DNA from: Pedobacter petrophilus
GTDB lineage: Bacteria > Bacteroidota > Bacteroidia > Sphingobacteriales > Sphingobacteriaceae
DNA length: 36,038 nucleotides
Direction: 5' to 3'
Assembly (NCBI RefSeq): GCF_009674725.1
Contig: NZ_WKKH01000043.1
Coordinates: 1-36,038, forward strand
Shown piece by piece: positions 16,617-25,604 of the stretch; position 1 is the stretch's first letter, and the number at the start of each line of letters is the position of its first letter. The notes beneath the pieces were generated by a model. That model saw only the letters and a program-made list of their open reading frames with translations, did not search any database and was not told the DNA's origin. The position numbers and the translations under genes are program-made.

Positions 16617-17942
16617 CTAGTTAAAAGGAAGTCTTTTATGGTTAGTCTTTTTTATAAAGTAATTAACCATAGCATAAAAAACAAATCCTGGGAGAAAATA
16701 TATACTTAGCGTATAAAATGATGTAAAGACAATCCCAATATTTAAATATAAGAATACAAGCCAATAAAATATTAAATAACCATTTGCGCCGGCTGTTAAC
16801 TTATTAACAATAGATTTTATCTTTTTTGTAATATAGCCGATTAAAAAAGCTGAAAAGAAAGGAACCACAACTACACCAAGCCAACCAAAACTAACATACC
16901 CCCACAAAGAAACTGGAAGTCTCAGACCTCCAGATGCAATTTCAGAAATATCATCGGTATCGTTTGCGACCAAAAGGGTCCAAACAGAAGGATTCCATTT
17001 AAAGTTAAACGGAATTAGGCCGCCAACAAAGGTTAGTCCATAAGTAAAATCAATATGATTTGAATTAAATGCCTCAAGAAAACTAAGTTGGTCTGGAATA
17101 TCAGGAGCACCCGAAGCTATGGCATAGCCAATACTTAAGTTATCAATTTCATGGACATAACCTGCTTTAGGAAAATAAACTGATGCAATAATCCAAAAAC
17201 TGCTCCCTAATGAATATACAAAAATTAAAGACAATAGATAATATATAAATACCTTTTTGCTCTTCTTTAATGCAATTATTATTGAAAAAATTAGAATCAA
17301 GCCAGTAACCGCTTCAGACCGGCTTAGTGAAACAGCAATTAATATTACCCCAATAACAATTAATAATAAGATATTCTTACTTTTTTTATCAAAAAAGCTT
17401 ATTAGTAAGAAAGGCATTAACAATTGAATGAGTTGCTTTGATGTTCGATAAAAGAGTGCAACATCGTGGTATCGAATATTGTAAATCCCTTTAAACTGCT
17501 TTGCAGAATAAGGATCTGCGGCAAACATTGGCAAAAATCCCATATATAAAAAACATAGCGCCATAATAACCAGGCAAATCGTATAAATCACCTTCGAAGC
17601 TTTTATGACACCTATTCCAAACTTTGGATTTACAATACCATCTGTTGCAGTAGAAAACTTCATAACGGTATCTACTAAAATCAGGCTTTTCCACCGAACT
17701 CCAATTAAAAGCCCCAAAATAAAAGTTAGCGCTCCAAGAATATTTATTATGGCGTATTGATTTATAGTGTTGTCTGTTGCAAAATCGTTTAAATCAAAAA
17801 CGAAGAGCGGTATTACGTAGGCTACAAAACACAAACCTATGCCTAAATGATTTAATACATTTTTTCTATCAAACCATATAAAATACGTGCCTATCGTAAA
17901 AACGCACATTGAAAAACAAATTAAAATCTTGGTAAAAAGCAT
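16617..17942 (-). CDS. O-antigen/capsule repeat-unit polymerase (Wzy-type)
   Basis: A 441-residue very hydrophobic protein with roughly a dozen membrane segments and one larger periplasmic loop in the second half (about 255-330, from ASVYFPKAGYVHEIDN through GLTFVGGLIPFNFKWNPSVW). That layout matches oligosaccharide repeat-unit polymerases, which join undecaprenyl-linked units in the periplasm. Sequence conservation in Wzy is always weak, so the call rests on topology and position: it is the only such protein in a locus that has wzx, wzc and wza. The DNA here is strongly AT-rich, as is common for transferred wzy genes. Confidence 0.8.
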   Translation of the reverse strand: MLFTKILICFSMCVFTIGTYFIWFDRKNVLNHLGIGLCFVAYVIPLFVFDLNDFATDNTINQYAIINILGALTFILGLLIGVRWKSLILVDTVMKFSTATDGIVNPKFGIGVIKASKVIYTICLVIMALCFLYMGFLPMFAADPYSAKQFKGIYNIRYHDVALFYRTSKQLIQLLMPFLLISFFDKKSKNILLLIVIGVILIAVSLSRSEAVTGLILIFSIIIALKKSKKVFIYYLLSLIFVYSLGSSFWIIASVYFPKAGYVHEIDNLSIGYAIASGAPDIPDQLSFLEAFNSNHIDFTYGLTFVGGLIPFNFKWNPSVWTLLVANDTDDISEIASGGLRLPVSLWGYVSFGWLGVVVVPFFSAFLIGYITKKIKSIVNKLTAGANGYLIFYWLVFLYLNIGIVFTSFYTLSIYFLPGFVFYAMVNYFIKKTNHKRLPFN

Positions 17943-17951
17943 ATCAATAAA

Positions 17952-18839
17952 TTATATATTTTTCATATTAAAGCCGTCTTTAATTGCTTTAACCAATTGA
18001 TTGCGCTCTGGCAATTTATATTTTAGTAGCCGTACAGCTCTTGTAGCTAATGTATAAAATAATGAAATTTGCCTGGCTGGGAATTTAAGATTTTTTAAAA
18101 TGAAGAAAATGCGGTTTCTATTTAGGTAGTAAATGGAAAATAATGTTTCCCCACCTCCAGTACTGCTGCTAACTTTGTGGAAAACTTCTAGCTTGGGTAA
18201 GTAGTATACTTTATATCCTTTCTTGCGAGCGCGAAATAGGAAGTCTGTGTCATCATAATAAACAAAATAATCCTCATCCATTAACCCTACAGCGTCAAAT
18301 ACAGTGCGGTTAATTAGCATAAAACAGGTTGGCGCATAGTTAAAATACAAACTTTGATCATACTGACCTATATCAATCTCATCAACACCGACGTGACTGC
18401 TTATAGCTTTAAATTCTGATATGGAGCCACCAGCCATCCATATGGTTCGGCTATCGTAGTAGAATATTTTAGGTATTATAATGTCCTGCCCCTCTAAAAC
18501 TGCACATGAATACATATCTCCCAAGAGGTTTTCTTGTGGGAATTCAATATCATTATTTAACAACAAGATATAATCACAACCATCTTCAAGTGCCAATTTA
18601 ATTCCTTGATTATTGCCTTTAGCAACTCCATTATTATTTTCATTCCTAATATGAGAAACCCCACATATTGGAAATTTAGAGATCAACTCTACCAGCAAAC
18701 TGTCAGTAGTTTCTGACGGTGAGTTATCTATGATATATAAATGATAATCAGAGAATATCTGTTTCGAAAGACTTTCAAAAAAACCATAAAGAACCTCATC
18801 ACTTTTATACAACACGGTTACTAAGCCAAGTTTTGCCAT
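17952..18839 (-). CDS. GT2 glycosyltransferase, rhamnosyltransferase-like
   Basis: A GT-A family 2 enzyme of 295 residues. LGLVTVLYKSDEVLYGFFES opens the fold, YIIDNSPSETT (35-45) is the nucleotide-binding region, and GNNQGI (75-80) plus LLLNNDIEF (92-100) give the DXD-like site. A later DDTDFLFRARKKGYKVYYLP is the acceptor/catalytic stretch usual in the rhamnosyltransferase-like group (WcaA/RfbF-transferase type). It likely transfers a 6-deoxyhexose or related sugar to the lipid-linked unit. It ends one base before the next upstream acyltransferase begins, indicating tight coupling. The donor is not determined. Confidence 0.9.
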   Translation of the reverse strand: MAKLGLVTVLYKSDEVLYGFFESLSKQIFSDYHLYIIDNSPSETTDSLLVELISKFPICGVSHIRNENNNGVAKGNNQGIKLALEDGCDYILLLNNDIEFPQENLLGDMYSCAVLEGQDIIIPKIFYYDSRTIWMAGGSISEFKAISSHVGVDEIDIGQYDQSLYFNYAPTCFMLINRTVFDAVGLMDEDYFVYYDDTDFLFRARKKGYKVYYLPKLEVFHKVSSSTGGGETLFSIYYLNRNRIFFILKNLKFPARQISLFYTLATRAVRLLKYKLPERNQLVKAIKDGFNMKNI

Positions 18840-19436
18840 CTAATTGTTTTTGTTAACTTTTTCCCAAATTCCCATTTCGGTATTAAATCTCTTGATCACT
18901 TTTGCTGGGCTGCCCACCGCTACGCAAAAGTCTGGAATATCTTTAGTTACAACTGAATTTGCTCCAATTACGCAATTTCTTCCAACGTTTGCACCGATTA
19001 TACAAACGTTTTCGCCAATCCATGAGCCATCCCCAATGAGAACATTTTTTAATTGTTTAACCGACTGATCCAATATGGCTATGTTGACATCTTCATATCT
19101 ATGTAAATTATCACTGATATAAACCTTATCAGCTATCAATACATTTTCGCCAATTGTTATTTTTCCTATACAATATATATGTGCAAAATTACCGATATAA
19201 GTTCTATTACCAATTATTAAGTTACAATCCGTTTGACCAGTCAAAGGGTTAGCTGCCAACCAGCTATTAGCTCCAATATTAACATCATCGCCTATAAATA
19301 TATGCTCAGGGCATTCCAATCGGAGAAGTTTTTGAATTCTTGCATTCTTTCCAATCTTTGCAAATACTAAAATATAGTACCAATGCAAACTTAAATAGTA
19401 CCATAAAACCTTAAACTTACTAATATATTTATGCAT
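18840..19436 (-). CDS. Hexapeptide-repeat acyltransferase
   Basis: A 198-residue left-handed beta-helix protein with many hexapeptide turns (IGDDVNIGAN, IGNRTYIGNF, IGENVLIADK, IGDGSWIGEN) and the C-terminal VAVGSPAKVIKRFN. SDNLHRYED holds the probable catalytic histidine. It is the second of two such enzymes in the locus (the other at 14821-15405), so the polymer probably carries more than one O-acyl group. It fits without a gap between two GT2 genes. It could instead be an N-acyltransferase for an amino sugar, but no aminotransferase for a free amino sugar is visible here. Confidence 0.88.
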   Translation of the reverse strand: MHKYISKFKVLWYYLSLHWYYILVFAKIGKNARIQKLLRLECPEHIFIGDDVNIGANSWLAANPLTGQTDCNLIIGNRTYIGNFAHIYCIGKITIGENVLIADKVYISDNLHRYEDVNIAILDQSVKQLKNVLIGDGSWIGENVCIIGANVGRNCVIGANSVVTKDIPDFCVAVGSPAKVIKRFNTEMGIWEKVNKNN

Positions 19437-19440
19437 AGCC

Positions 19441-20415
19441 TTACTTAATAACCTTTTTTTTAATTGGCAAGATCGATTTACCTGCTTTTTTTAAGTAGCT
19501 AAAAATTAAATAAGTGTAATATAAAGTAAAAAACCGAAATAATAACAGATACCGCGGGTTGTAAAATTTTATTATGCGAGAAAATGGTGAGTTGCTTTTA
19601 AATCGGTATTTATCAGGATCAACTGCCGCCATTACCAAATACTTGCGCAGAAAAATCAACAATAACTTTGAAGTCAATTTTTTGTAGGTAGTAGTTGAAA
19701 TTTGATTTTTCTCCACATACTCATTTAAAATAAAGCTATGATTGTCTAGAAAAATGGTGATTAAATCATAGCCCCCTTTATGTTTAATTTTTGAATCTTG
19801 AGATAGAAAAATCAATTCATTATTTACATATATTCTTCCTTTATTAGAAATTAACCTATATAATACGTCCGTTTGTGTTAGTAATAGCTTTGCATATCTG
19901 CTAAAATCTTCCATCTTATGAAAATCGTCTTTCCAGATGCCGAATGAGCCAATCCACCCCCCAAAGTACGCTGCCTTGTTTATAAACTCATCTAAATTAT
20001 TGCACAATATCGATTTAGATTTATCTAAGCCCTGATTTAAATAAAATAGTTCATTTCTTGACTCAATATTTGCGTTTACGTCTTGCAAAATACAATTTAG
20101 CGTATTGGATGTGTGAGTTAATGTGTCGTTATTCAACTTTAAATACAAACCTCTACCTCTCGATAGCACGAGTTCAAAGTTTTTATCAGCCAAATTCTCC
20201 TCATTCTTAAAATAAACTATCTTATTGCCAAAATCCTTTATATATTTCCTCGCAATCTCTTCAGTGTGATCTGAAGAACAGTTGTCTGAGATAACTATTT
20301 CTATGTCGTTTGATTTAGTAAATACTGATTGACAGGTAATGGTTTCAAGTGTTAAATCCAAATATTCTGCCCTATTGTATGTGGGAATACAAATTGATAA
20401 TTTAATATTTTCCAT
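19441..20415 (-). CDS. GT2 glycosyltransferase
   Basis: A 324-residue family 2 enzyme. KLSICIPTYNRAEYLDLTLE (5-24) is the opening strand-helix unit and VISDNCSSDHT (41-51) the nucleotide-binding motif. The C-terminal 70 residues are basic and aromatic, with a possible membrane-peripheral helix (YLLLFRFFTLYYTYLIFSYL). It resembles abequosyltransferase-like GT2 proteins of O-antigen loci, some of which transfer 3,6-dideoxyhexoses from CDP donors. That makes it a candidate for adding the CDP-linked sugar made by this locus, but this is inference. The start overlaps the upstream GT2 gene by 14 bases. Confidence 0.85.
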   Translation of the reverse strand: MENIKLSICIPTYNRAEYLDLTLETITCQSVFTKSNDIEIVISDNCSSDHTEEIARKYIKDFGNKIVYFKNEENLADKNFELVLSRGRGLYLKLNNDTLTHTSNTLNCILQDVNANIESRNELFYLNQGLDKSKSILCNNLDEFINKAAYFGGWIGSFGIWKDDFHKMEDFSRYAKLLLTQTDVLYRLISNKGRIYVNNELIFLSQDSKIKHKGGYDLITIFLDNHSFILNEYVEKNQISTTTYKKLTSKLLLIFLRKYLVMAAVDPDKYRFKSNSPFSRIIKFYNPRYLLLFRFFTLYYTYLIFSYLKKAGKSILPIKKKVIK

Positions 20416-21286
20416 TTTTTAAATTGCCTTTTTGAACCTTATCATCAACGGGAGATGTATTAATGAAATCTTTAAGTATTTCCATGCGATGCAAATTGTT
20501 TTTCTTGTCAATAGTTTCGTCAGTTATTTGATGCTGACTTTCGTAAATTTTAATATTTTTTACAATCTCATAAAATATAGTTAACTCAGCCAAGGACAAT
20601 GCTGCAAAGCCTGTTTTATAACCTTTCTCAAAGAAATAATTTTTTACTAAATTTTTAATTATTAAATAGAAAAAATAGAAAATTGAGGTTTTTGATTTTA
20701 AGTTACTATGTGCTAGTTGTTCACTATCTGTATATCTATTTATTTTCGAAAGATGAGAGTCAAGAGTGCAATCAATGAAATGATGAATAAAGTATTGAGG
20801 TGGTAGATTATAAATTCTATCATCACTAACAGTTTGCTTTCCCATCCCATGGATATAGTTATCTGTGAAATCGTAAGCCCAAGTCTTGAATAACCTATTA
20901 TTTGCAGATTTGTATGAATCATTACAAAAATCACCGTAGAAATAGTTCTTACGATAAATTTTAATTGCATCAAATTTGTTAGAGGCTACAACTTCAGAAA
21001 TTTTTTCTAAAGTATCTTTACTCATATGTTCGTCTGCATATCCCAGAAATACCCATTCAGTAGTAAGTATTTCATATAATGCATCCAATACTTCCTTATT
21101 TTCTACAAAGACATGATTCGTTTTAGGTCTAATAAACACCTCACAGTCATTACTCCTAGCGATTTCGTGTGTTTTATCAGTGCTACCTCCATCGGCTATC
21201 ACAACCTTTCCATATCCTTGGTAGTTTTTGATTACTTTTTCGATTCTATGTTCTTCGTTGTAAGTAAAAATTACGAATGTTATCAT
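20402..21286 (-). CDS. GT2 glycosyltransferase (WaaE-like group)
   Basis: A 294-residue GT-A protein starting MITFVIFTYNEEHRIEKVI, with VIADGGSTDKT (29-39) as the nucleotide site and a hydrophobic stretch ending the domain at about 205-222 (FYFFYLIIKNLVKNYFFEKG). The short form with an early FTYNEE and ADGGSTD is the pattern of the WaaE/KdtX-like GT2 group, which acts on lipid-linked or lipid A-core acceptors. It begins 9 bases after wzx and overlaps the next GT2. Substrate unknown. The low GC and many AAT/AAA codons match the neighbouring GT genes. Confidence 0.85.
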   Translation of the reverse strand: MITFVIFTYNEEHRIEKVIKNYQGYGKVVIADGGSTDKTHEIARSNDCEVFIRPKTNHVFVENKEVLDALYEILTTEWVFLGYADEHMSKDTLEKISEVVASNKFDAIKIYRKNYFYGDFCNDSYKSANNRLFKTWAYDFTDNYIHGMGKQTVSDDRIYNLPPQYFIHHFIDCTLDSHLSKINRYTDSEQLAHSNLKSKTSIFYFFYLIIKNLVKNYFFEKGYKTGFAALSLAELTIFYEIVKNIKIYESQHQITDETIDKKNNLHRMEILKDFINTSPVDDKVQKGNLKNGKY

Positions 21287-21295
21287 GATATATTT

Positions 21296-22507
21296 TTAGG
21301 ATTTAGCTTTTTCAGTGTGGATTATATACACCAAATACATAGTAATCACAATCTGTGTTACCACAATTGGAATACCTATCGTAAATACGTTAATGTGTCC
21401 AGAATAGTACAAACCAAAGAAAGTAATAAGAAAAACGATCAAGCCAGTTATGGTTGACTTTAGCGATGCACTGGTTAAATTATGGATCGTTAAATAAATT
21501 AATAATGCCCCAATTAAGAAATTACCTGCTTCAGCTATTATTCCATATAGGATTAAAGTAGAATATTTAACAAAGTCGTTTTTTGTAAGTATCAAAACAA
21601 TAAAGTCTGATAAAAAATAGCTTATCGCAAGTATGCCGACTATGGATAATAAGGCATATATAAGATAGGTTTTTAAATACTTACCCTGGCTTTTATAGAG
21701 GTTTGGCACAAAAAGTTGAGAATAAATCGTCGAAAATGCATTCATTCCATTTGTTCCAACATTTGACACTGTTGCATAAACCCCAACAATTTCTACCAAT
21801 CCAAATGGCACTAAAATCATTCTATAACCCTGTAATTGTATCCAGTTAACTACGGCCCCTAAAGAAATCGGATATGAAAATTTAAAAATATCGGAAGGTT
21901 TAAATATTTGGATCTTTGCCCGCTTAAATTCTTCAAACCCTGTAACTAAAAAAATCAGCAGGCAAAAAGATAATATAGAAGCTGAAAGTACGCTTATCAA
22001 AATAATAGTTGAGCTAGATGTAAAATAATGAATACAAATAAAATACAGCCCGACTTTTAATCCATTTTCTAAAAGCAAGGAATAAATTGCCATTCTTCTC
22101 CTTTCTAAGTTATTAATTAACCCCCTTAAAAAATTAACTAAGTATGTACTTAGAGCCAAAACAATTATAATTAAAGCAACTAGTGAATAATTAGGGTTTA
22201 TAAAATACCCTATTGATACAGCTAGAAATAAAATGATACCAGTTAATTTTAGCACCCAAATATTGACCGCATAAAATGATTTTAAAGAATATCCATTTTC
22301 TTTCAGCTTATATATTTGAGATTGCTGAAAATAATCTAACGGTACTAAGACAAATGCATTTAAAGAATAGGAAAGTGTAAAAAGAAAATAATATAATCCC
22401 AGCTCATAAAGTGTTGAATGATTACTATAAGCTTTTAAAAAGAGTAATTGTAATAAAACGACGAAGATTCGAACAATCCCAACTTCTAATATTATGGATT
22501 TTTTCAA
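21296..22507 (-). CDS. wzx: Wzx-type repeat-unit flippase
   Basis: A 403-residue polytopic membrane protein with about twelve predicted segments, starting with a positively charged MKK. Its general character is that of the MATE/MOP polysaccharide transporter group. It would move the finished undecaprenyl-PP-linked unit across the inner membrane for Wzy. It is the only candidate flippase in the locus. It is placed between the CDP-sugar module and the glycosyltransferases, with 28 bases to rfbH. The superfamily call rests on topology and context since sequence motifs are weak. Confidence 0.82.
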   Translation of the reverse strand: MKKSIILEVGIVRIFVVLLQLLFLKAYSNHSTLYELGLYYFLFTLSYSLNAFVLVPLDYFQQSQIYKLKENGYSLKSFYAVNIWVLKLTGIILFLAVSIGYFINPNYSLVALIIIVLALSTYLVNFLRGLINNLERRRMAIYSLLLENGLKVGLYFICIHYFTSSSTIILISVLSASILSFCLLIFLVTGFEEFKRAKIQIFKPSDIFKFSYPISLGAVVNWIQLQGYRMILVPFGLVEIVGVYATVSNVGTNGMNAFSTIYSQLFVPNLYKSQGKYLKTYLIYALLSIVGILAISYFLSDFIVLILTKNDFVKYSTLILYGIIAEAGNFLIGALLIYLTIHNLTSASLKSTITGLIVFLITFFGLYYSGHINVFTIGIPIVVTQIVITMYLVYIIHTEKAKS

Positions 22508-22535
22508 TTATAAAAGTATTAAGAAATCAATATAA

Positions 22536-23840
22536 TTATGCATTTATATATTCTCTAATCACATCAGCAATATAATCATAGTGAGTTTCATTTAATCCAG
22601 GCCAAACGCCTAACCAAAACGATTGGTTCATGATAATATCGGTATTGGTTAAATCGCCAACAACCCTATGCTCAACATTGGCGTAAGCGGGTTGCCTCAA
22701 TAGGTTACCTGCAAATAACAATCTTGTTCCGATCTTTTTTTCTTCTAAATGCTGAACCAACATGTGGCGATCATTTGAATCACCTTCTCTCAAGGTCAAC
22801 AAAAAGCCAAACCAAGAGGGCTCAGAATTAGGTGTAGCTTCAGGTAGAATGAAAACATCTTCAAATTCTTTCATCCTGGAATATAATGCTGCAAAATTCT
22901 CCCGGCGACGTTGGATAAAGTAGTCTAACTTTTTGAATTGTGAAACACCAAATGCAGCCTGCATATCCGTAACCTTTAAGTTAAACCCAATATGAGAATA
23001 GGTATACTTATGGTCATAACCGTAAGGCAATGAGCCTAACTGTTGTCCAAAACGACATCCACAGGTATCATCTTTACCAGGCAGGCAATAACAGTCCCTT
23101 CCCCAGTCTCTGAAGCTTTCTGCAGATTTTGCAAGATCTGGATTGTTTACAATTACGGCTCCACCTTCACCCATAGTCATATGATGTGCAGGATAAAATG
23201 AAAATGTAGCAATATCGCCAAAGGTACCTGTTTTCTTTCCTTTATAAGTAGCACCTAAAGAATCGCAATCATCTTCAACTACCCATAAATTGTATTTCTT
23301 CGCCACACGCATCACCTCATCCAAATCAAATGGATTACCCAATGAGTGAGCAATCATAATCGCTTTAGTTTTTGGAGATACAGCAGCCTCGATCATATCT
23401 GCTTTAACGTTATGAGAAGCAACATCAACATCTATAAATACAGGGATAGCACCGAATTGTACAATTGGATTCACTGTTGTCGGAAAACCCGCCGCCACTG
23501 TAATAACTTCATCACCAGGCTTGATGGCACGATCTCCTAATTTTGGAGACGTTAAAGCATAAAATGCTACCAAATTTGCAGATGAACCAGAGTTAACTAA
23601 AAGCGCTTTAGAAGCACCAAAATATTGAGCAAATTCGTGTTCGAATTGACTGGCAAAACGTCCAGCAGTCAACCAGCCATCTAATGTTGCATCAACGCCT
23701 AACATGATATCCTCCTCATCTAAAACTTTTCCGGTAACAGGAATATAGTTTTGACCTGGTATAATGGTTTGAGTTGTGTTCTGCTTTGCAATTGCACGCA
23801 ATGCAGTTTCTAGATTTGAATCAGTGATATTCTTTAACAT
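22536..23840 (-). CDS. rfbH: CDP-4-keto-6-deoxy-D-glucose 3-dehydrase (E1), RfbH/DdhC
   Basis: A PMP-dependent iron-sulfur enzyme that removes the C3 hydroxyl of CDP-4-keto-6-deoxyglucose together with a reductase partner (E3). Two features are diagnostic and visible. The PLP-anchoring lysine of aminotransferases is replaced by His220 in FYPAHHMTMGEGG. The [2Fe-2S] pattern C-X57-C-X1-C-X7-C is exact at Cys192, Cys250, Cys252 and Cys260, with an extra Cys262. Both match the Yersinia E1 enzyme. Length 434 residues. The gene follows the thiamine-diphosphate enzyme by 38 bases. The product is a CDP-3,6-dideoxy-4-ketohexose, the substrate for the branch-adding step inferred for the neighbour. Confidence 0.96.
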   Translation of the reverse strand: MLKNITDSNLETALRAIAKQNTTQTIIPGQNYIPVTGKVLDEEDIMLGVDATLDGWLTAGRFASQFEHEFAQYFGASKALLVNSGSSANLVAFYALTSPKLGDRAIKPGDEVITVAAGFPTTVNPIVQFGAIPVFIDVDVASHNVKADMIEAAVSPKTKAIMIAHSLGNPFDLDEVMRVAKKYNLWVVEDDCDSLGATYKGKKTGTFGDIATFSFYPAHHMTMGEGGAVIVNNPDLAKSAESFRDWGRDCYCLPGKDDTCGCRFGQQLGSLPYGYDHKYTYSHIGFNLKVTDMQAAFGVSQFKKLDYFIQRRRENFAALYSRMKEFEDVFILPEATPNSEPSWFGFLLTLREGDSNDRHMLVQHLEEKKIGTRLLFAGNLLRQPAYANVEHRVVGDLTNTDIIMNQSFWLGVWPGLNETHYDYIADVIREYINA

Positions 23841-23878
23841 ATGTTTTGTATTGTTCTGTATTTATCTAATTAGAATTA

Positions 23879-25597
23879 CTAAGTGCCTTCCATTTCTATA
23901 GGCGTCGCAAAAGGTTCCATTTCGGTAATGGGTTTACCAAATGCTATTTTTGGATAAGTATTGGTATGAGGATCAACCATAACCTGTAAAAGCTGTGGCT
24001 TATCTTTATTTTCTTCGCTCCAGAGCCAATCTACGCCAGATTGAATTTCATCCGGACGCTCAATAGTTATCGCCTCGATTCCATAGGCAATAGCAACTTT
24101 TGCAAAATCCGGGGCGCTATATCCCCAATAGGTAGATTGATATCTTGATTCAAAATAACTATCCTGAAATTGCCTGATCATACCAAGTGTTTTATTATTC
24201 AACACTACGATCTTAACCTTTAGGTTATTACGTACAATGGTCTGCAATTCCTGAATGTTGATTTGCATACATCCATCACCGATCAATACCACCACGGGTT
24301 GATTATTTAATGCGATGCAAGCGCCAATTCCAGCCGGCAGTGAAAAACCCATGGCACCCATGCCGCCAGAGGTCATAAAGTGCTGACCTTTTAACAACTC
24401 AAGGGATTGAGCAGACCACATTTGATGGCTACCAACATCGGCTAGATACACTTTATTTTCACTTCCTGCCTGAGAAAGTGCATGCATAAACTTATTTGGA
24501 TTGATCCCATCAGGTGTAAGTTCACTCGTGTCAGGCCATTCTGTTCTTAATGCGTTAATCCGTGTCAGCCATTCTTTAGGTGCCACGAATACCAAATCTT
24601 GAGCAGCTTTTTCAAACTCCTCAAAAAACTTACCTAAATCAGCAACGATTGGAATACAGCCCAATACCCGGTTATTGATCTCTCCGGATTCACAATCGAT
24701 ATGATAGATTTTTCTGTTTTCTATAAACTTGGTATCTGCACCAGTTTGACGAATGTCTAACCGGCTGCCCAATACAATAAGCAGATCACACTCCCCAAAG
24801 GAAATGTTGGCCCACCGATTTCCATAGCTTCCGATAAACCCAACCCTCAAATCATCTTGATAAGCTATCGTATCAAGCCCCAATAAGGTCGTAACCACAG
24901 GCACTTGCGTTTTTTCAACAAAATGATCAAAAGCGATTTGGCTGGATGCTGCCTTTATGCCCCTGCCAGAAAGAATTAAAGGTCTCTTGGATAATTTAAT
25001 GTCAGCGATTAAGTCGTTTAGCGTATTCACAGAGATGTTCGCAGCTACATCTTTCTTCACATAGTTATCTGAAACCTCTATTTGTGCCCTTTGCACATTC
25101 ATTGGGATATCGATCAGCACCGGACCCGGTCTTCCAGACATAGCTAAAGCAAATGCCTTTTCAAAAACCGCTTCAAGCTCATTAGGATCGTTAACGAGAT
25201 AACAAGCTTTAGTGATTGGTTTAGCCATCGCTACGATATCAGTTTCCTGAAATCCTAACTGACGAATGTCACGATCGCCTTTTTGCTCATGCGTATTCAC
25301 CTGCCCGGTAATAAATACTGCAGGAGTGGAATCAAAATAACAACTTCCAATTCCGGTAAGCAAATTCGTCGCGCCTGGACCACTGGTGGCCAGTGCTATT
25401 CCAGGTAAACCAGTGATACGTGCATAGCCTTCCGCTGCAAATGCTGCAGCCTGCTCATGGTGCATCGTAACAATTTTTATTTTTGTCGTTTGGTTTAGCG
25501 AATCTAAGATATGGGTAATCATCCCTCCTGAAAGTTCAAATACACTTTCGATTCCTTTTTTGCTCAAAAAGCTAGCAATAAAATCAGATGCCTTCAT
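23879..25597 (-). CDS. Thiamine-diphosphate enzyme, YerE-like (branched-sugar carboligase) candidate
   Basis: An acetolactate-synthase-type protein of 572 residues with all three domains. The N-terminal pyrimidine-binding domain has catalytic Glu48 in MHHEQAAAFAAEGYAR, the central domain is a Rossmann-like FAD/DHS type (about 190-330), and the C-terminal domain has the thiamine-diphosphate site GDG (440-442) to NN (467-468). True acetolactate synthase would be expected with ilv genes. Here it lies within a CDP-dideoxysugar module, 7 bases from an SDR and 38 bases from rfbH. The best-known enzyme of this type in that setting is YerE of Yersinia, which attaches a two-carbon unit from pyruvate to C4 of CDP-3,6-dideoxy-4-keto-D-glucose. 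The family is firm; the YerE role is inferred from context. Confidence 0.8.
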   Translation of the reverse strand: MKASDFIASFLSKKGIESVFELSGGMITHILDSLNQTTKIKIVTMHHEQAAAFAAEGYARITGLPGIALATSGPGATNLLTGIGSCYFDSTPAVFITGQVNTHEQKGDRDIRQLGFQETDIVAMAKPITKACYLVNDPNELEAVFEKAFALAMSGRPGPVLIDIPMNVQRAQIEVSDNYVKKDVAANISVNTLNDLIADIKLSKRPLILSGRGIKAASSQIAFDHFVEKTQVPVVTTLLGLDTIAYQDDLRVGFIGSYGNRWANISFGECDLLIVLGSRLDIRQTGADTKFIENRKIYHIDCESGEINNRVLGCIPIVADLGKFFEEFEKAAQDLVFVAPKEWLTRINALRTEWPDTSELTPDGINPNKFMHALSQAGSENKVYLADVGSHQMWSAQSLELLKGQHFMTSGGMGAMGFSLPAGIGACIALNNQPVVVLIGDGCMQINIQELQTIVRNNLKVKIVVLNNKTLGMIRQFQDSYFESRYQSTYWGYSAPDFAKVAIAYGIEAITIERPDEIQSGVDWLWSEENKDKPQLLQVMVDPHTNTYPKIAFGKPITEMEPFATPIEMEGT

Positions 25598-25604
25598 GGA
25601 AATA

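Noticed and set aside
23879..25597. Annotation as biosynthetic acetolactate synthase (IlvB)
   Set aside because: The fold fits, but there is no ilv neighbour or regulatory subunit, and the gene is embedded between CDP-dideoxysugar genes, so a sugar carboligase role is the better reading.
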